DNA of 6,932 nucleotides from assembly GCA_013813185.1 (NCBI GenBank), contig JACCSD010000102.1, positions 1-6,932 on the forward strand, written 5' to 3'. Under the pieces are notes generated by a model. The model was not told the origin of the DNA, did not search any database, and saw only the letters and a list, made by a program, of their open reading frames with translations. A program made the translations under genes and the position numbers. This DNA comes from Burkholderiaceae bacterium. GTDB lineage: Bacteria; Pseudomonadota; Gammaproteobacteria; Burkholderiales; Burkholderiaceae_F. Shown piece after piece: positions 1 to 6,019 of the stretch (positions are counted from its first letter, which is position 1; each line of letters starts with the position of its first letter).

Positions 1-817
1 GCAAGATCGTCGCCGCGATTTCCTCGATCGACTTGGTCGTGGACGAGAGCCAGCGAATTCCTTCCCGCCGCATCATTCGCTCCGCGGCCTCGACTTCGCT
101 CCGGCAATTTTCCAGCGCTGCATAACGGCTGTTGGGCCGCCGCTCGTTGCGCACCTCGGCCAGGCGCTCAGGCGAAATCGACAGCCCGTAAATCTTGTCC
201 TTGTGCTGCGGCAACGCACTTGGAAGTTGCCCGCGTTCGAAGTCTTCCGGTATCAGCGGATAGTTGGCGGCCTTCACGCCGTACTGCATGGCCAGATAAA
301 GGCTCGTGGGCGTCTTGCCCGAGCGCGATACGCCCACCAAGATTACGTCGGCGCCCTCCAGCCCCTTGGCTGACTGGCCGTCGTCATGCGCCAGCGTGAA
401 GTTGATCGCTTCGATGCGGTTCTTGTAGTCCTCGGAGTTCACACGGATCGCGTGCGAGCGGCCGATGGTGTGCGTCGAATGCAGTTCGAGCTCGCGCTCC
501 AATGGCTCGACGAACGTTTCGAACATTTCTAGGAAAAACGCTTCGGTGCCTTCGCGTAAAGCGCCAGACACGGCCGGATCCACAAGCGTTGAGAAGACGA
601 TCGGGCGCTTGCCGTCGCGCGCGCCTGCTTCGTTGATGCGAACTGCGGCTTCGCGCGCCTTGTCCGCGCTATCGATGAACGGCAGCCGTTGTGGCCGATA
701 ACGCAAATGTTCGAATTGCGTCAGCACACTGTGGCCGAGGGTCTCGGCGGTGATCCCGGTGCCGTCGGAAACGAAGAAGACGGTGCGATCGTAAGCGGCG
801 GGAGGGGGTTGCGACAT
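1..817 (-). CDS. ppsR: PEP synthase regulatory protein PpsR (bifunctional kinase/pyrophosphorylase), 3' end cut by window
   Basis: This is a cytoplasmic DUF299-family regulator. It inactivates PEP synthase by ADP-dependent phosphorylation of a threonine next to the catalytic histidine, and reactivates it by Pi-dependent dephosphorylation. My translation of the minus strand gives 272 uninterrupted codons to the edge. The protein opens MSQPPPAAYDRTVFFVSDGT. The family P-loop GVSRSGKTP lies at about residues 162-170, followed by TSLYLAMQYG and AANYPL, and the last visible residues are KSIEEIAATIL. Family members are about 270-280 residues, so only a few residues and the stop are missing. The ATG at 815-817 is the only sensible start: an in-frame TAA lies four codons upstream. 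No clear Shine-Dalgarno precedes it. It is divergent from its target gene ppsA, which is the usual arrangement. Function is known from the family; identification here is by motifs and neighbour. Confidence 0.95.
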   Translation of the reverse strand, partial: MSQPPPAAYDRTVFFVSDGTGITAETLGHSVLTQFEHLRYRPQRLPFIDSADKAREAAVRINEAGARDGKRPIVFSTLVDPAVSGALREGTEAFFLEMFETFVEPLERELELHSTHTIGRSHAIRVNSEDYKNRIEAINFTLAHDDGQSAKGLEGADVILVGVSRSGKTPTSLYLAMQYGVKAANYPLIPEDFERGQLPSALPQHKDKIYGLSISPERLAEVRNERRPNSRYAALENCRSEVEAAERMMRREGIRWLSSTTKSIEEIAATIL

Positions 818-875
818 CGGCAGATGTTAACGGGACGGCCATTACACTGCGCGCGGTTTCCCCAACGAGAAATGC
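818..875. promoter_or_regulatory. ppsR-ppsA divergent intergenic region
   Basis: This 58-bp gap separates the two divergent start codons and must hold or overlap the promoters of both genes, unless these lie inside the opposite coding sequence. I see no convincing -35/-10 pair on either strand. The best single element is TGTAAT read on the minus strand (about 844-849), with only a poor -35 upstream. The extent is certain; the promoter content is inferred from the gene arrangement. Confidence 0.4.
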
Positions 876-3281
876 ATGCAGCGCGGCCAGTACGTCATTC
901 CGTTTTCGCAGCTCAGGATGACCGATGTTGAATCGGTTGGAGGCAAGAATGCATCGCTGGGCGAGATGCTTAGTCAGTTGAGCGATGCGGGTGTGCGGGT
1001 ACCGGATGGCTTTGCGACGACGGCTGAGGCGTTCCGATTGTTTCTGGAGCACGGAAGCCTGAAAGAGCGCATCGCCGAGCGTCTGGCGAAGCTGAATGTC
1101 GAGGATGTTCGAGCGCTCGCTGTGGCGGGAGAGGAGATCCGCGGATGGATCGCCTGTGCTCAATTCCCGGAGGCATTTGAATCAGAAATAACGTCTATAT
1201 TTCAATCGCTTGCCACTGAAGATTCAAGTAGAATCTCGTTTGCGGTGCGCTCCAGCGCCACTGCTGAAGACCTTCCCGACGCTTCGTTCGCGGGCCAGCA
1301 GGAAACGTATCTGAACGTCCGTGGCATCGACGCGGTGCTCGATCGCATCAAGCATGTGTTCGCCTCGCTGTACAACGATCGCGCGATTGCCTACCGCGTG
1401 CACAAAGGATTCGCGCATGCCGATGTGGCGCTGTCGGCGGGCGTGCAGAAGATGGTGCGTAGCGACCTCGGATCGGCCGGCGTGATGTTCACGATGGATA
1501 CCGAGTCCGGCTTTCGCGACGTGGTGTTCATCACGTCGAGTTACGGGTTGGGCGAGACGGTCGTGCAGGGTGCCGTGAACCCGGATGAGTTCTACGTGCA
1601 CAAGCCGATGCTCGCCGCCGGCAAGTCGCCGATCATCCGCCGCAGCCTTGGCTCGAAGCTCATCAAGATGGAATTCGACGGCGAAGGAGACAAGCGCGTG
1701 CGCACGGTCGATGTTGCCGCACGCGACCGCCACGCGTTCTCGTTGACCGACAAAGAGGTTGTCGAGCTCGCACGGTATGCCGTGATCATCGAGCAACACT
1801 ACGGCCGTCCGATGGATATCGAGTGGGGCAAGGACGGCGACGGCGCGATCTACATCCTGCAGGCCCGGCCCGAGACGGTGAAGTCGCAAGCGAACACAGC
1901 CACGCAGCAACGCTTTCGTCTGACAGGCAACGGCGATGTACTTGTGACGGGCCGCGCGATAGGCCAGAAGATCGGCATCGGCCCGGTGCGCATCATCGAG
2001 GACGTTGCACATATGGATCAGGTGCAGCCGGGCGACGTGCTGGTGACCGACATGACCGACCCGAACTGGGAGCCGGTGATGAAGCGCGCGGCAGCGATCG
2101 TGACTAATCGCGGCGGGCGCACGTGTCATGCGGCGATCATTGCGCGTGAGCTCGGAATCCCGGCGGTCGTGGGATGCGAAACCGCAACCGATGATCTGGT
2201 TGAAGGCGACGTGGTGACGGTCAGTTGCGCTGAAGGCGACACCGGAAATGTGTACGCCGGCGCGCTCAAGATGGAAGTCGAGACGGTAAAGCGCGGCGCG
2301 TTGCCGCCGATCCCGGTCAAGATCATGATGAACATCGGCAATCCGCAGCTCGCTTTCGAGTTTCAGTCGTTGCCGAACGAGGGCGTAGGGCTTGCGCGGC
2401 TCGAGTTCCTGATTAACAACGTGATTGGCGTGCACCCGAAAGCCGTTCTCGACTATCCGAACCTCGATCCGGAGCTGAAGCAGGCGGTCGAGAGCGTGGC
2501 GCACGGCTACCCGAGCCCGCGCGCGTTCTTCGAGATGAAGCTTGCCGAAGGCATTTCGACCATCGCCGCTGCGTTCTGGCCGAAGCCCGTGATCGTGCGC
2601 ATGTCCGATTTCAAGAGCAACGAGTACAAGAAGCTGATCGGCGGCTCGCGCTACGAGCCCGACGAAGAGAATCCGATGCTCGGCTTTCGCGGCGCCTCGC
2701 GCTATATCGCCGATTCGTTTCGTGAGTGCTTTCGAATGGAAGCGGCGGCGCTGAAGAAAGTACGCGACGAGATGGGACTCACGAATGTTGAAATCATGGT
2801 GCCGTTCGTGCGCACGCTCAGCGAGGCGAAGCGCGTCATGGAATTGTTGGCGGCGCACGGATTGAAGCGAGGAAGCAATGGACTCCGCGTCATCATGATG
2901 TGTGAAGTTCCATCAAACGCAATATTGGCAGAGCAGTTTCTCGAGCACTTCGACGGGTTCTCGATCGGCTCGAACGATCTGACGCAATTGACGCTTGGCA
3001 TCGATCGCGACTCGGGGCTGGTGGCAGAAGGCTTCGACGAGCGCGACCCTGCCGTCACGGCGCTGATCGCGAAGGTCATCGCCGCCTGCCGCGCACGCGG
3101 CAAGTATGTGGGCATCTGCGGGCAGGGGCCGTCGGATCACGCTGACTTTGCGGAGTGGCTGATGGCTCAGGGAATCGATTCGATATCGTTGAATCCGGAT
3201 ACGGTGGTCGAGACTTGGCAGCGGCTCGCCAGTTCGGCTGCAACGGCGTCGTCGAAGGAGGGGATGGAAGCACATGGATAA
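876..3281 (+). CDS. ppsA: Phosphoenolpyruvate synthase (pyruvate, water dikinase)
   Basis: This cytoplasmic gluconeogenic enzyme converts pyruvate, ATP and water to PEP, AMP and phosphate. The 801 residues are close to the 792 of E. coli PpsA. Domain order is complete: an N-terminal ATP-grasp pyruvate/PEP-binding domain (about 12-340, with VGGKNASLGEM near 21-31 and FAVRSSATAEDLPDASFAGQ at 122-141); the mobile phosphohistidine domain (about 380-460), with GGRTCHAAIIARELG placing the catalytic His at 418 and the PpsR-target Thr at 416; and a C-terminal PEP-utilising TIM barrel (about 480-785) with MCEVPSNA, GSNDLTQLTLGIDRDSG and the catalytic Cys748 in GICGQGPSD. The start ATG at 876 gives an N-terminus comparable in length to E. 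coli; a nearby ATG at 872 is out of frame. The Shine-Dalgarno is weak (GAGA at 867-870). A tail of about 15 residues after VVETWQRLA is longer than in E. coli and contains the nfeD ribosome-binding site. Confidence 0.97.
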   Translation: MQRGQYVIPFSQLRMTDVESVGGKNASLGEMLSQLSDAGVRVPDGFATTAEAFRLFLEHGSLKERIAERLAKLNVEDVRALAVAGEEIRGWIACAQFPEAFESEITSIFQSLATEDSSRISFAVRSSATAEDLPDASFAGQQETYLNVRGIDAVLDRIKHVFASLYNDRAIAYRVHKGFAHADVALSAGVQKMVRSDLGSAGVMFTMDTESGFRDVVFITSSYGLGETVVQGAVNPDEFYVHKPMLAAGKSPIIRRSLGSKLIKMEFDGEGDKRVRTVDVAARDRHAFSLTDKEVVELARYAVIIEQHYGRPMDIEWGKDGDGAIYILQARPETVKSQANTATQQRFRLTGNGDVLVTGRAIGQKIGIGPVRIIEDVAHMDQVQPGDVLVTDMTDPNWEPVMKRAAAIVTNRGGRTCHAAIIARELGIPAVVGCETATDDLVEGDVVTVSCAEGDTGNVYAGALKMEVETVKRGALPPIPVKIMMNIGNPQLAFEFQSLPNEGVGLARLEFLINNVIGVHPKAVLDYPNLDPELKQAVESVAHGYPSPRAFFEMKLAEGISTIAAAFWPKPVIVRMSDFKSNEYKKLIGGSRYEPDEENPMLGFRGASRYIADSFRECFRMEAAALKKVRDEMGLTNVEIMVPFVRTLSEAKRVMELLAAHGLKRGSNGLRVIMMCEVPSNAILAEQFLEHFDGFSIGSNDLTQLTLGIDRDSGLVAEGFDERDPAVTALIAKVIAACRARGKYVGICGQGPSDHADFAEWLMAQGIDSISLNPDTVVETWQRLASSAATASSKEGMEAHG
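3255..3261 (+). promoter_or_regulatory. Ribosome-binding site of the NfeD gene, inside ppsA
   Basis: AAGGAGG is a full-strength Shine-Dalgarno, lying within the last codons of ppsA (its Lys-Glu-Gly tail). It sits 12 nt before the ATG at 3274, slightly long but usable. It decides the start of the downstream gene and implies translational coupling with ppsA. The closer ATG at 3264 is in the ppsA frame and is not a start. Confidence 0.75.
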
Positions 3282-3705
3282 CTACGTCTGGTGGTTTGTG
3301 ATCGGCTTCGGCCTGGTGGTCGCCGAGCTGCTGACCGGCACGTTCTATCTGCTGGTGCTCGCCGTTGCGTTCGGCGCGGCCGGTGTGGTGGCGCTCCTTG
3401 CTGCGCCGGTGGTGCTGCAGCTTGCGACGGCGGCCGCGTTCAGTCTTGGAGGAACGTTATGGCTGCGCCAGTCGCGCTTCGGACAACGCCTGCGCGACCG
3501 GGCGACCAGCGATCGCGTCCAAAACATGGACGTCGGTCAGACGCTGCGAGTTGACCAATGGGCGCCGAACCGCACGGCGCGCGCAAATTACCGAGGTGCA
3601 ACATGGGATGTCGAGCTCGTGCCGGGTGAAGAGGCAGCGAGCGGAGAGTTCGTCATTCGCGAGATCTCGGCCAACCGCCTGATTGTCGCGGCCAAAGGGC
3701 GTTAA
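3274..3705 (+). CDS. NfeD-family short membrane protein (YbbJ-like)
   Basis: This 143-residue inner-membrane protein of the short NfeD type is the usual partner of SPFH/stomatin-like proteins such as the QmcA homologue encoded next. NfeD proteins are thought to assist or anchor their SPFH partner; the exact role is unsettled. Visible features: two to three hydrophobic segments (about residues 4-22, 24-44 and 46-64), a basic turn RQSRFGQRLRDR, then a soluble beta-rich OB-fold domain (about 85-141). The family-typical YRGATWDVE lies at 106-114 and the closing NRLIVAAK at 134-141. The start codon overlaps the end of ppsA by 8 nt and has a strong Shine-Dalgarno inside ppsA. The 45-bp gap to the SPFH gene fits one operon. 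There is no serine-protease domain, so this is not the long NfeD1a class. Confidence 0.9.
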   Translation: MDNYVWWFVIGFGLVVAELLTGTFYLLVLAVAFGAAGVVALLAAPVVLQLATAAAFSLGGTLWLRQSRFGQRLRDRATSDRVQNMDVGQTLRVDQWAPNRTARANYRGATWDVELVPGEEAASGEFVIREISANRLIVAAKGR

Positions 3706-3737
3706 AACGTCTTAAGTCGCACTGAACCAGTCTTACC

Positions 3738-3745
3738 GGGGAGAG
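3738..3745 (+). promoter_or_regulatory. Ribosome-binding site of the SPFH gene
   Basis: GGGGAGAG precedes the ATG at 3751; from GGGGAG the spacing is 7 nt. It supports that start. The 45-bp spacer between the NfeD stop and this start has no T-tract terminator and no clear promoter, so read-through from upstream is expected. Confidence 0.7.
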
Positions 3746-3750
3746 TTCCA

Positions 3751-4686
3751 ATGTTCGGCATTGATGGCGTCTGGTTGATCTTTATTGTGATTGCGATCGT
3801 GGCGTTCACGTTCGCCGTGACTGCGCTGAAGGTCGTTCCGCAACAGAGCGCCTGGGTGATCGAGCGCCTGGGCAAGTATCACGGCACGCTGCAGCCGGGG
3901 CTCAACCCGGTCATCCCGTTCATCGATCGCGTGGCCTACAAGCACAGCCTGAAGGAAGTGCCGCTCGACACACCGAGCCAGGTCTGTATCACCAAGGACA
4001 ACACGCAGCTGCAGGTCGACGGCGTGCTGTATTTCCAGGTGACCGATCCGCAGCGCGCGTCGTACGGCGCCAGCAACTACATCCTGGCGATCACGCAGTT
4101 GTCGCAAACCACGTTGCGCTCGGTGATCGGCAAGCTCGAGCTCGACAAGACCTTCGAGGAGCGCGAGTACATCAATCACAGCGTCGTGTCCGCGATCGAC
4201 GAGGCGGCGATGAACTGGGGCGTCAAGGTGCTGCGCTACGAGATCAAGGACATCACGCCGCCCAATGCGATCCTGCACGCAATGCAGCAGCAGATCACGG
4301 CCGAGCGCGAAAAGCGCGCGTTGATCGCATCATCCGAGGGTCGCAAACAGGAGCAGATCAACATTGCGACGGGCGAGCGCGAAGCCGAAATTGCGCGCTC
4401 GGAAGGCGAGAAGTTTGCGCAAATCAACATAGCGCAAGGCGAGGCGGGCGCGGTCATCGCGGTCGCCGAAGCCACCGCGCGCGCCATTCAGATGGTGGCG
4501 GAGACGATTCGCCAGCCCGGAGGCCTGGAGGCGGTCAATCTGCGCGTCGCCGATCGTTTCGTCGATGCCTTCAGCAACCTGGCAAAGACCAACAACACGC
4601 TGATCGTGCCGTCGAACGTCGCGGACATCGCCGCGCTCGTGGCGTCGGCGCTGACGGTCGTCCGTGCACAACCCGCGCCGAAGTGA
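3751..4686 (+). CDS. qmcA: SPFH/band-7 (stomatin-like) membrane protein, QmcA-like
   Basis: This 311-residue protein of the SPFH/band-7 superfamily is anchored to the inner membrane by one N-terminal helix (about residues 7-26, GVWLIFIVIAIVAFTFAV). Such proteins form large oligomeric cages that organise membrane microdomains or shield membrane proteases; QmcA in E. coli is linked to FtsH quality control. The band-7 domain runs from about 28 to 185 (VVPQQSAWVIERLGKY, LQPGLNPVIPFIDRV, VDGVLYFQVTDP, AMNWGVKVLRYEIKDITPP). A charged Glu/Ala/Arg-rich coiled-coil region follows (about 180-245) with a 22-residue internal repeat: EQINIATGE at 201-209 and AQINIAQGE at 223-231. The C-terminal part (about 255-305) is moderately hydrophobic and ends PAPK. 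The length fits QmcA-type proteins (about 305 residues). The NfeD gene directly upstream is its expected partner. The symbol is by family resemblance and context. Confidence 0.9.
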   Translation: MFGIDGVWLIFIVIAIVAFTFAVTALKVVPQQSAWVIERLGKYHGTLQPGLNPVIPFIDRVAYKHSLKEVPLDTPSQVCITKDNTQLQVDGVLYFQVTDPQRASYGASNYILAITQLSQTTLRSVIGKLELDKTFEEREYINHSVVSAIDEAAMNWGVKVLRYEIKDITPPNAILHAMQQQITAEREKRALIASSEGRKQEQINIATGEREAEIARSEGEKFAQINIAQGEAGAVIAVAEATARAIQMVAETIRQPGGLEAVNLRVADRFVDAFSNLAKTNNTLIVPSNVADIAALVASALTVVRAQPAPK

Positions 4687-4703
4687 GGCGCTCCTAAAAT
4701 CGC

Positions 4704-5165
4704 ATGATCGCAAGCCACGCAATCAGTCTCGCTCGATCTTCCGACGCACCGGGCATCGCAGCGCTATCGCGGGATGCGATCGAGCGCGGTCTGAATTGGT
4801 CGTGGACGCCGCAGCGCGTGCTCAGGAGCATGCGCGATGCCGCGACCAACACGATTGTCGTGCGCGAAGGTGAAATGCTCGCAGGCTTCGCGATCATGAA
4901 GTATCGCGAGGAAGACGCCCATCTTTTGCTGATGGCGGTGCATTCAATGCGCCGGCGGCAAGGCGTGGCGTCGGCGCTGCTCGAGTGGCTGGAAGTTACG
5001 GCAAGGGTTGCAGGGATCGCATCGGTGCGGGTCGAAGCGCGCGAAACCAACTTCGCCGCGCGCCAGTTCTATGGCAAGCACGGATACCGGCAGGTAGAAC
5101 TGCTGCGAGGCTACTACGAGACCCGCGACGACGCGGTTGTCCTGAAAAGACTGCTGCGCATTTGA
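4704..5165 (+). CDS. GNAT-family N-acetyltransferase, RimI-like
   Basis: This is a 153-residue GNAT acetyltransferase, expected to move an acetyl group from acetyl-CoA to an amine. The acetyl-CoA-binding motif A is RRRQGVASALLEWLE at 83-97 (pattern R/Q-x-x-G-x-A). The later part resembles RimI, which acetylates the N-terminus of ribosomal protein S18: VEARETN with Glu111, then QFYGKHGY with Tyr123, 12 residues apart as for the proposed catalytic Glu and Tyr of RimI, and RGYY before a final LKRLLRI. The true RimI is normally found elsewhere in the genome, so the substrate is unknown and I give no symbol. The start is 17 nt after the SPFH stop, with only a weak GAGG overlapping that stop, so it is probably the last gene of the ppsA operon. 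Its stop codon lies in a 20-bp tandem repeat. Confidence 0.85.
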   Translation: MIASHAISLARSSDAPGIAALSRDAIERGLNWSWTPQRVLRSMRDAATNTIVVREGEMLAGFAIMKYREEDAHLLLMAVHSMRRRQGVASALLEWLEVTARVAGIASVRVEARETNFAARQFYGKHGYRQVELLRGYYETRDDAVVLKRLLRI

Positions 5166-5182
5166 AAAGATTGCTGCGCGTT
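5143..5182. repeat. 20-bp tandem duplication at the 3' end of the acetyltransferase gene
   Basis: Two adjacent 20-bp copies, 5143-5162 and 5163-5182, match at 18 of 20 positions. The two differences are transitions (C/T at unit position 9, A/G at position 18). Each copy starts TGAAAAGA and contains TTGCTGCGC or CTGCTGCGC. The gene ends at a TGA formed at the copy junction (5163-5165). In the shifted frame, the second copy would encode the same LKRLLR followed by Val and a TAG at 5183-5185. Confidence 0.9.
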
Positions 5183-5631
5183 TAGCGGCTGCGTTGCTTC
5201 AACAGCCGGCTCTGTTCCCTCTTCCAGTCCTTGTCCGCTTCGTCGGCACGCTTCTCGAACTGCCGCTTGCCCTTTGCGAGACCGACTTCGAGTTTCACTC
5301 GACCTTTGCTGTAGTGCATGTTGAGCGGCACCAGTGAATAACCCGCGCGCTCGACCTTGCCGATCAGCTTCCGTATCTCTGCGGCGTGCAACAGCAGCTT
5401 TCTGGTGCGCGTCGGCTCGGCTTTCACGTGCGTGGAGGTCGTCGACAGCGGGCTGACGTGCGCATTCAGCAGATACAGCTCACCACTGCGCACGACGACG
5501 AACGCCTCATTCAGCTGAACCTGGTTCGCGCGGATCGATTTGACTTCCCACCCTTCGAGCGCGATGCCGGCCTCGTAGCGCTCCTCGATCGAGTAGTCGT
5601 GGTGCGCCTTTTTGTTTTGAACAATCGTCAC
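5182..5631 (-). CDS. smpB: SsrA-binding protein SmpB
   Basis: SmpB binds tmRNA (SsrA) and carries it to stalled ribosomes for trans-translation, releasing the ribosome and tagging the incomplete protein for degradation. The 149 residues fall in the normal range of about 145-160. Family motifs run in order: NKKAHHDYSIEERYEAGIAL near the start, EGWEVKSIRANQVQLNEAFV, LYLLNAHVSPL, RTRKLLLH, PLNMHYSKGRVKLEVGLAKG, and a basic tail (DWKREQSRLLKQRSR) of the kind that enters the ribosomal mRNA channel. The start is GTG (5629-5631); the reading frame upstream meets a TGA seven codons earlier with no ATG between, so no better start exists. No strong Shine-Dalgarno is visible. It converges on the acetyltransferase gene with 16 bp between stops and diverges from rnfH. 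The tmRNA gene itself is not in this window. Confidence 0.96.
   Translation of the reverse strand: MTIVQNKKAHHDYSIEERYEAGIALEGWEVKSIRANQVQLNEAFVVVRSGELYLLNAHVSPLSTTSTHVKAEPTRTRKLLLHAAEIRKLIGKVERAGYSLVPLNMHYSKGRVKLEVGLAKGKRQFEKRADEADKDWKREQSRLLKQRSR
5186..5208. other. Inverted repeat in the 3' end of smpB
   Basis: CGGCT (5186-5190) pairs with AGCCG (5204-5208), and inside it GTTG (5193-5196) pairs with CAAC (5200-5203), leaving a CTT loop and a two-base bulge. It lies within the last codons of smpB, just before the convergent gene end. Neither strand has an adjacent T-run, so it is not a classic intrinsic terminator. It may help end transcripts or stabilise 3' ends, or may be chance in GC-rich coding DNA. 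Confidence 0.3.
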
Positions 5632-5704
5632 TGCAAATTGCGCGATGGATCACACGCGCGCCGCCAATACAATCCGGCTTTATATCTCACCGTCGCGTGC
5701 GCTG
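5632..5704. promoter_or_regulatory. smpB-rnfH divergent region with a candidate rnfH promoter
   Basis: On the plus strand, TACAAT (5668-5673) is a 5-of-6 match to a -10 box. The -35 at 16-bp spacing, TGGATC (5646-5651), is poor. Transcription would begin near 5680, leaving about 24 nt before the ATG at 5705. On the minus strand, TATAAA (5679-5684) could serve as -10 for smpB, again without a good -35. Both are guesses from consensus matching. Confidence 0.35.
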
Positions 5705-6019
5705 ATGGAATCGAGCTGGTTGCCGCCTTTGCTGAAGATCACCGTGGCGTACTGCGCGCCTGGAGTGGAAGATGTCAGCGAGGTTAGGGTGCCGCCCGGC
5801 TCAACTGTGCGCGACGCCATTGGCGCGGCGCAAATTCACGCGCGCAGGCCGGAGCTGACAGATACGACCGATGCGGGAATTTGGGGCCGGCGCTGTTCAC
5901 TCGACCAGCCGCTCACGCAAGGCGATCGCGTCGAGCTCTATCGACCGCTGACTATCGATCCGATGGAAGGCCGCAGAGCCCGTGCCGAGCTGCGGCGCAG
6001 GCGGGGCGCCAAGTCCTAA
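5705..6019 (+). CDS. rnfH: RnfH/RatB family protein (UPF0125, ubiquitin-like fold)
   Basis: This small protein belongs to the RnfH family (E. coli YfjF/RatB, 96 residues), which adopts a beta-grasp fold. Its biochemical role is not established; the name comes from association with rnf genes in other bacteria. From the ATG at 5705 it has 104 residues. Family features are KITVAYC near the start, VRVPPGSTVRDAIGAA (the beta-grasp helix region), GIWGRRCSLDQPLTQGDRVELYRPLTIDP and a basic Arg-rich tail (RRARAELRRRRGAKS). GDRVELYRPLTIDP closely follows the E. coli GDRVEIYRPLIADP. An ATG at 5645 would add 20 residues that do not look like the family and lie upstream of the candidate start of transcription; a TTG at 5729 would give the 96-residue length. 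No start has a good Shine-Dalgarno, so the start is uncertain. It diverges from smpB and meets the DUF4124 gene end to end with a 4-bp overlap. Confidence 0.87.
   Translation: MESSWLPPLLKITVAYCAPGVEDVSEVRVPPGSTVRDAIGAAQIHARRPELTDTTDAGIWGRRCSLDQPLTQGDRVELYRPLTIDPMEGRRARAELRRRRGAKS

Noticed and set aside
465..701. 78-codon plus-strand frame over ppsR
   Set aside because: It is antisense to ppsR, which is continuous with intact motifs across this interval; the translation is Ser/Arg-rich with no support.
1224..2858. 544-codon open frame on the minus strand
   Set aside because: It lies wholly antisense to ppsA, whose motifs and catalytic residues are all intact. The translation is rich in His, Arg and Ala without recognisable motifs, as expected of a shadow frame in GC-rich coding DNA.
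3733..4278. 181-codon open frame on the minus strand
   Set aside because: It is antisense to the SPFH gene and its translation is an Asp/Arg/His/Leu-rich shadow with no family resemblance.
4985..5185. 66-codon plus-strand frame ending LKRLLRV
   Set aside because: It overlaps the acetyltransferase motifs in another frame. Only its last residues are meaningful, as the relic of the second copy of the 20-bp repeat.
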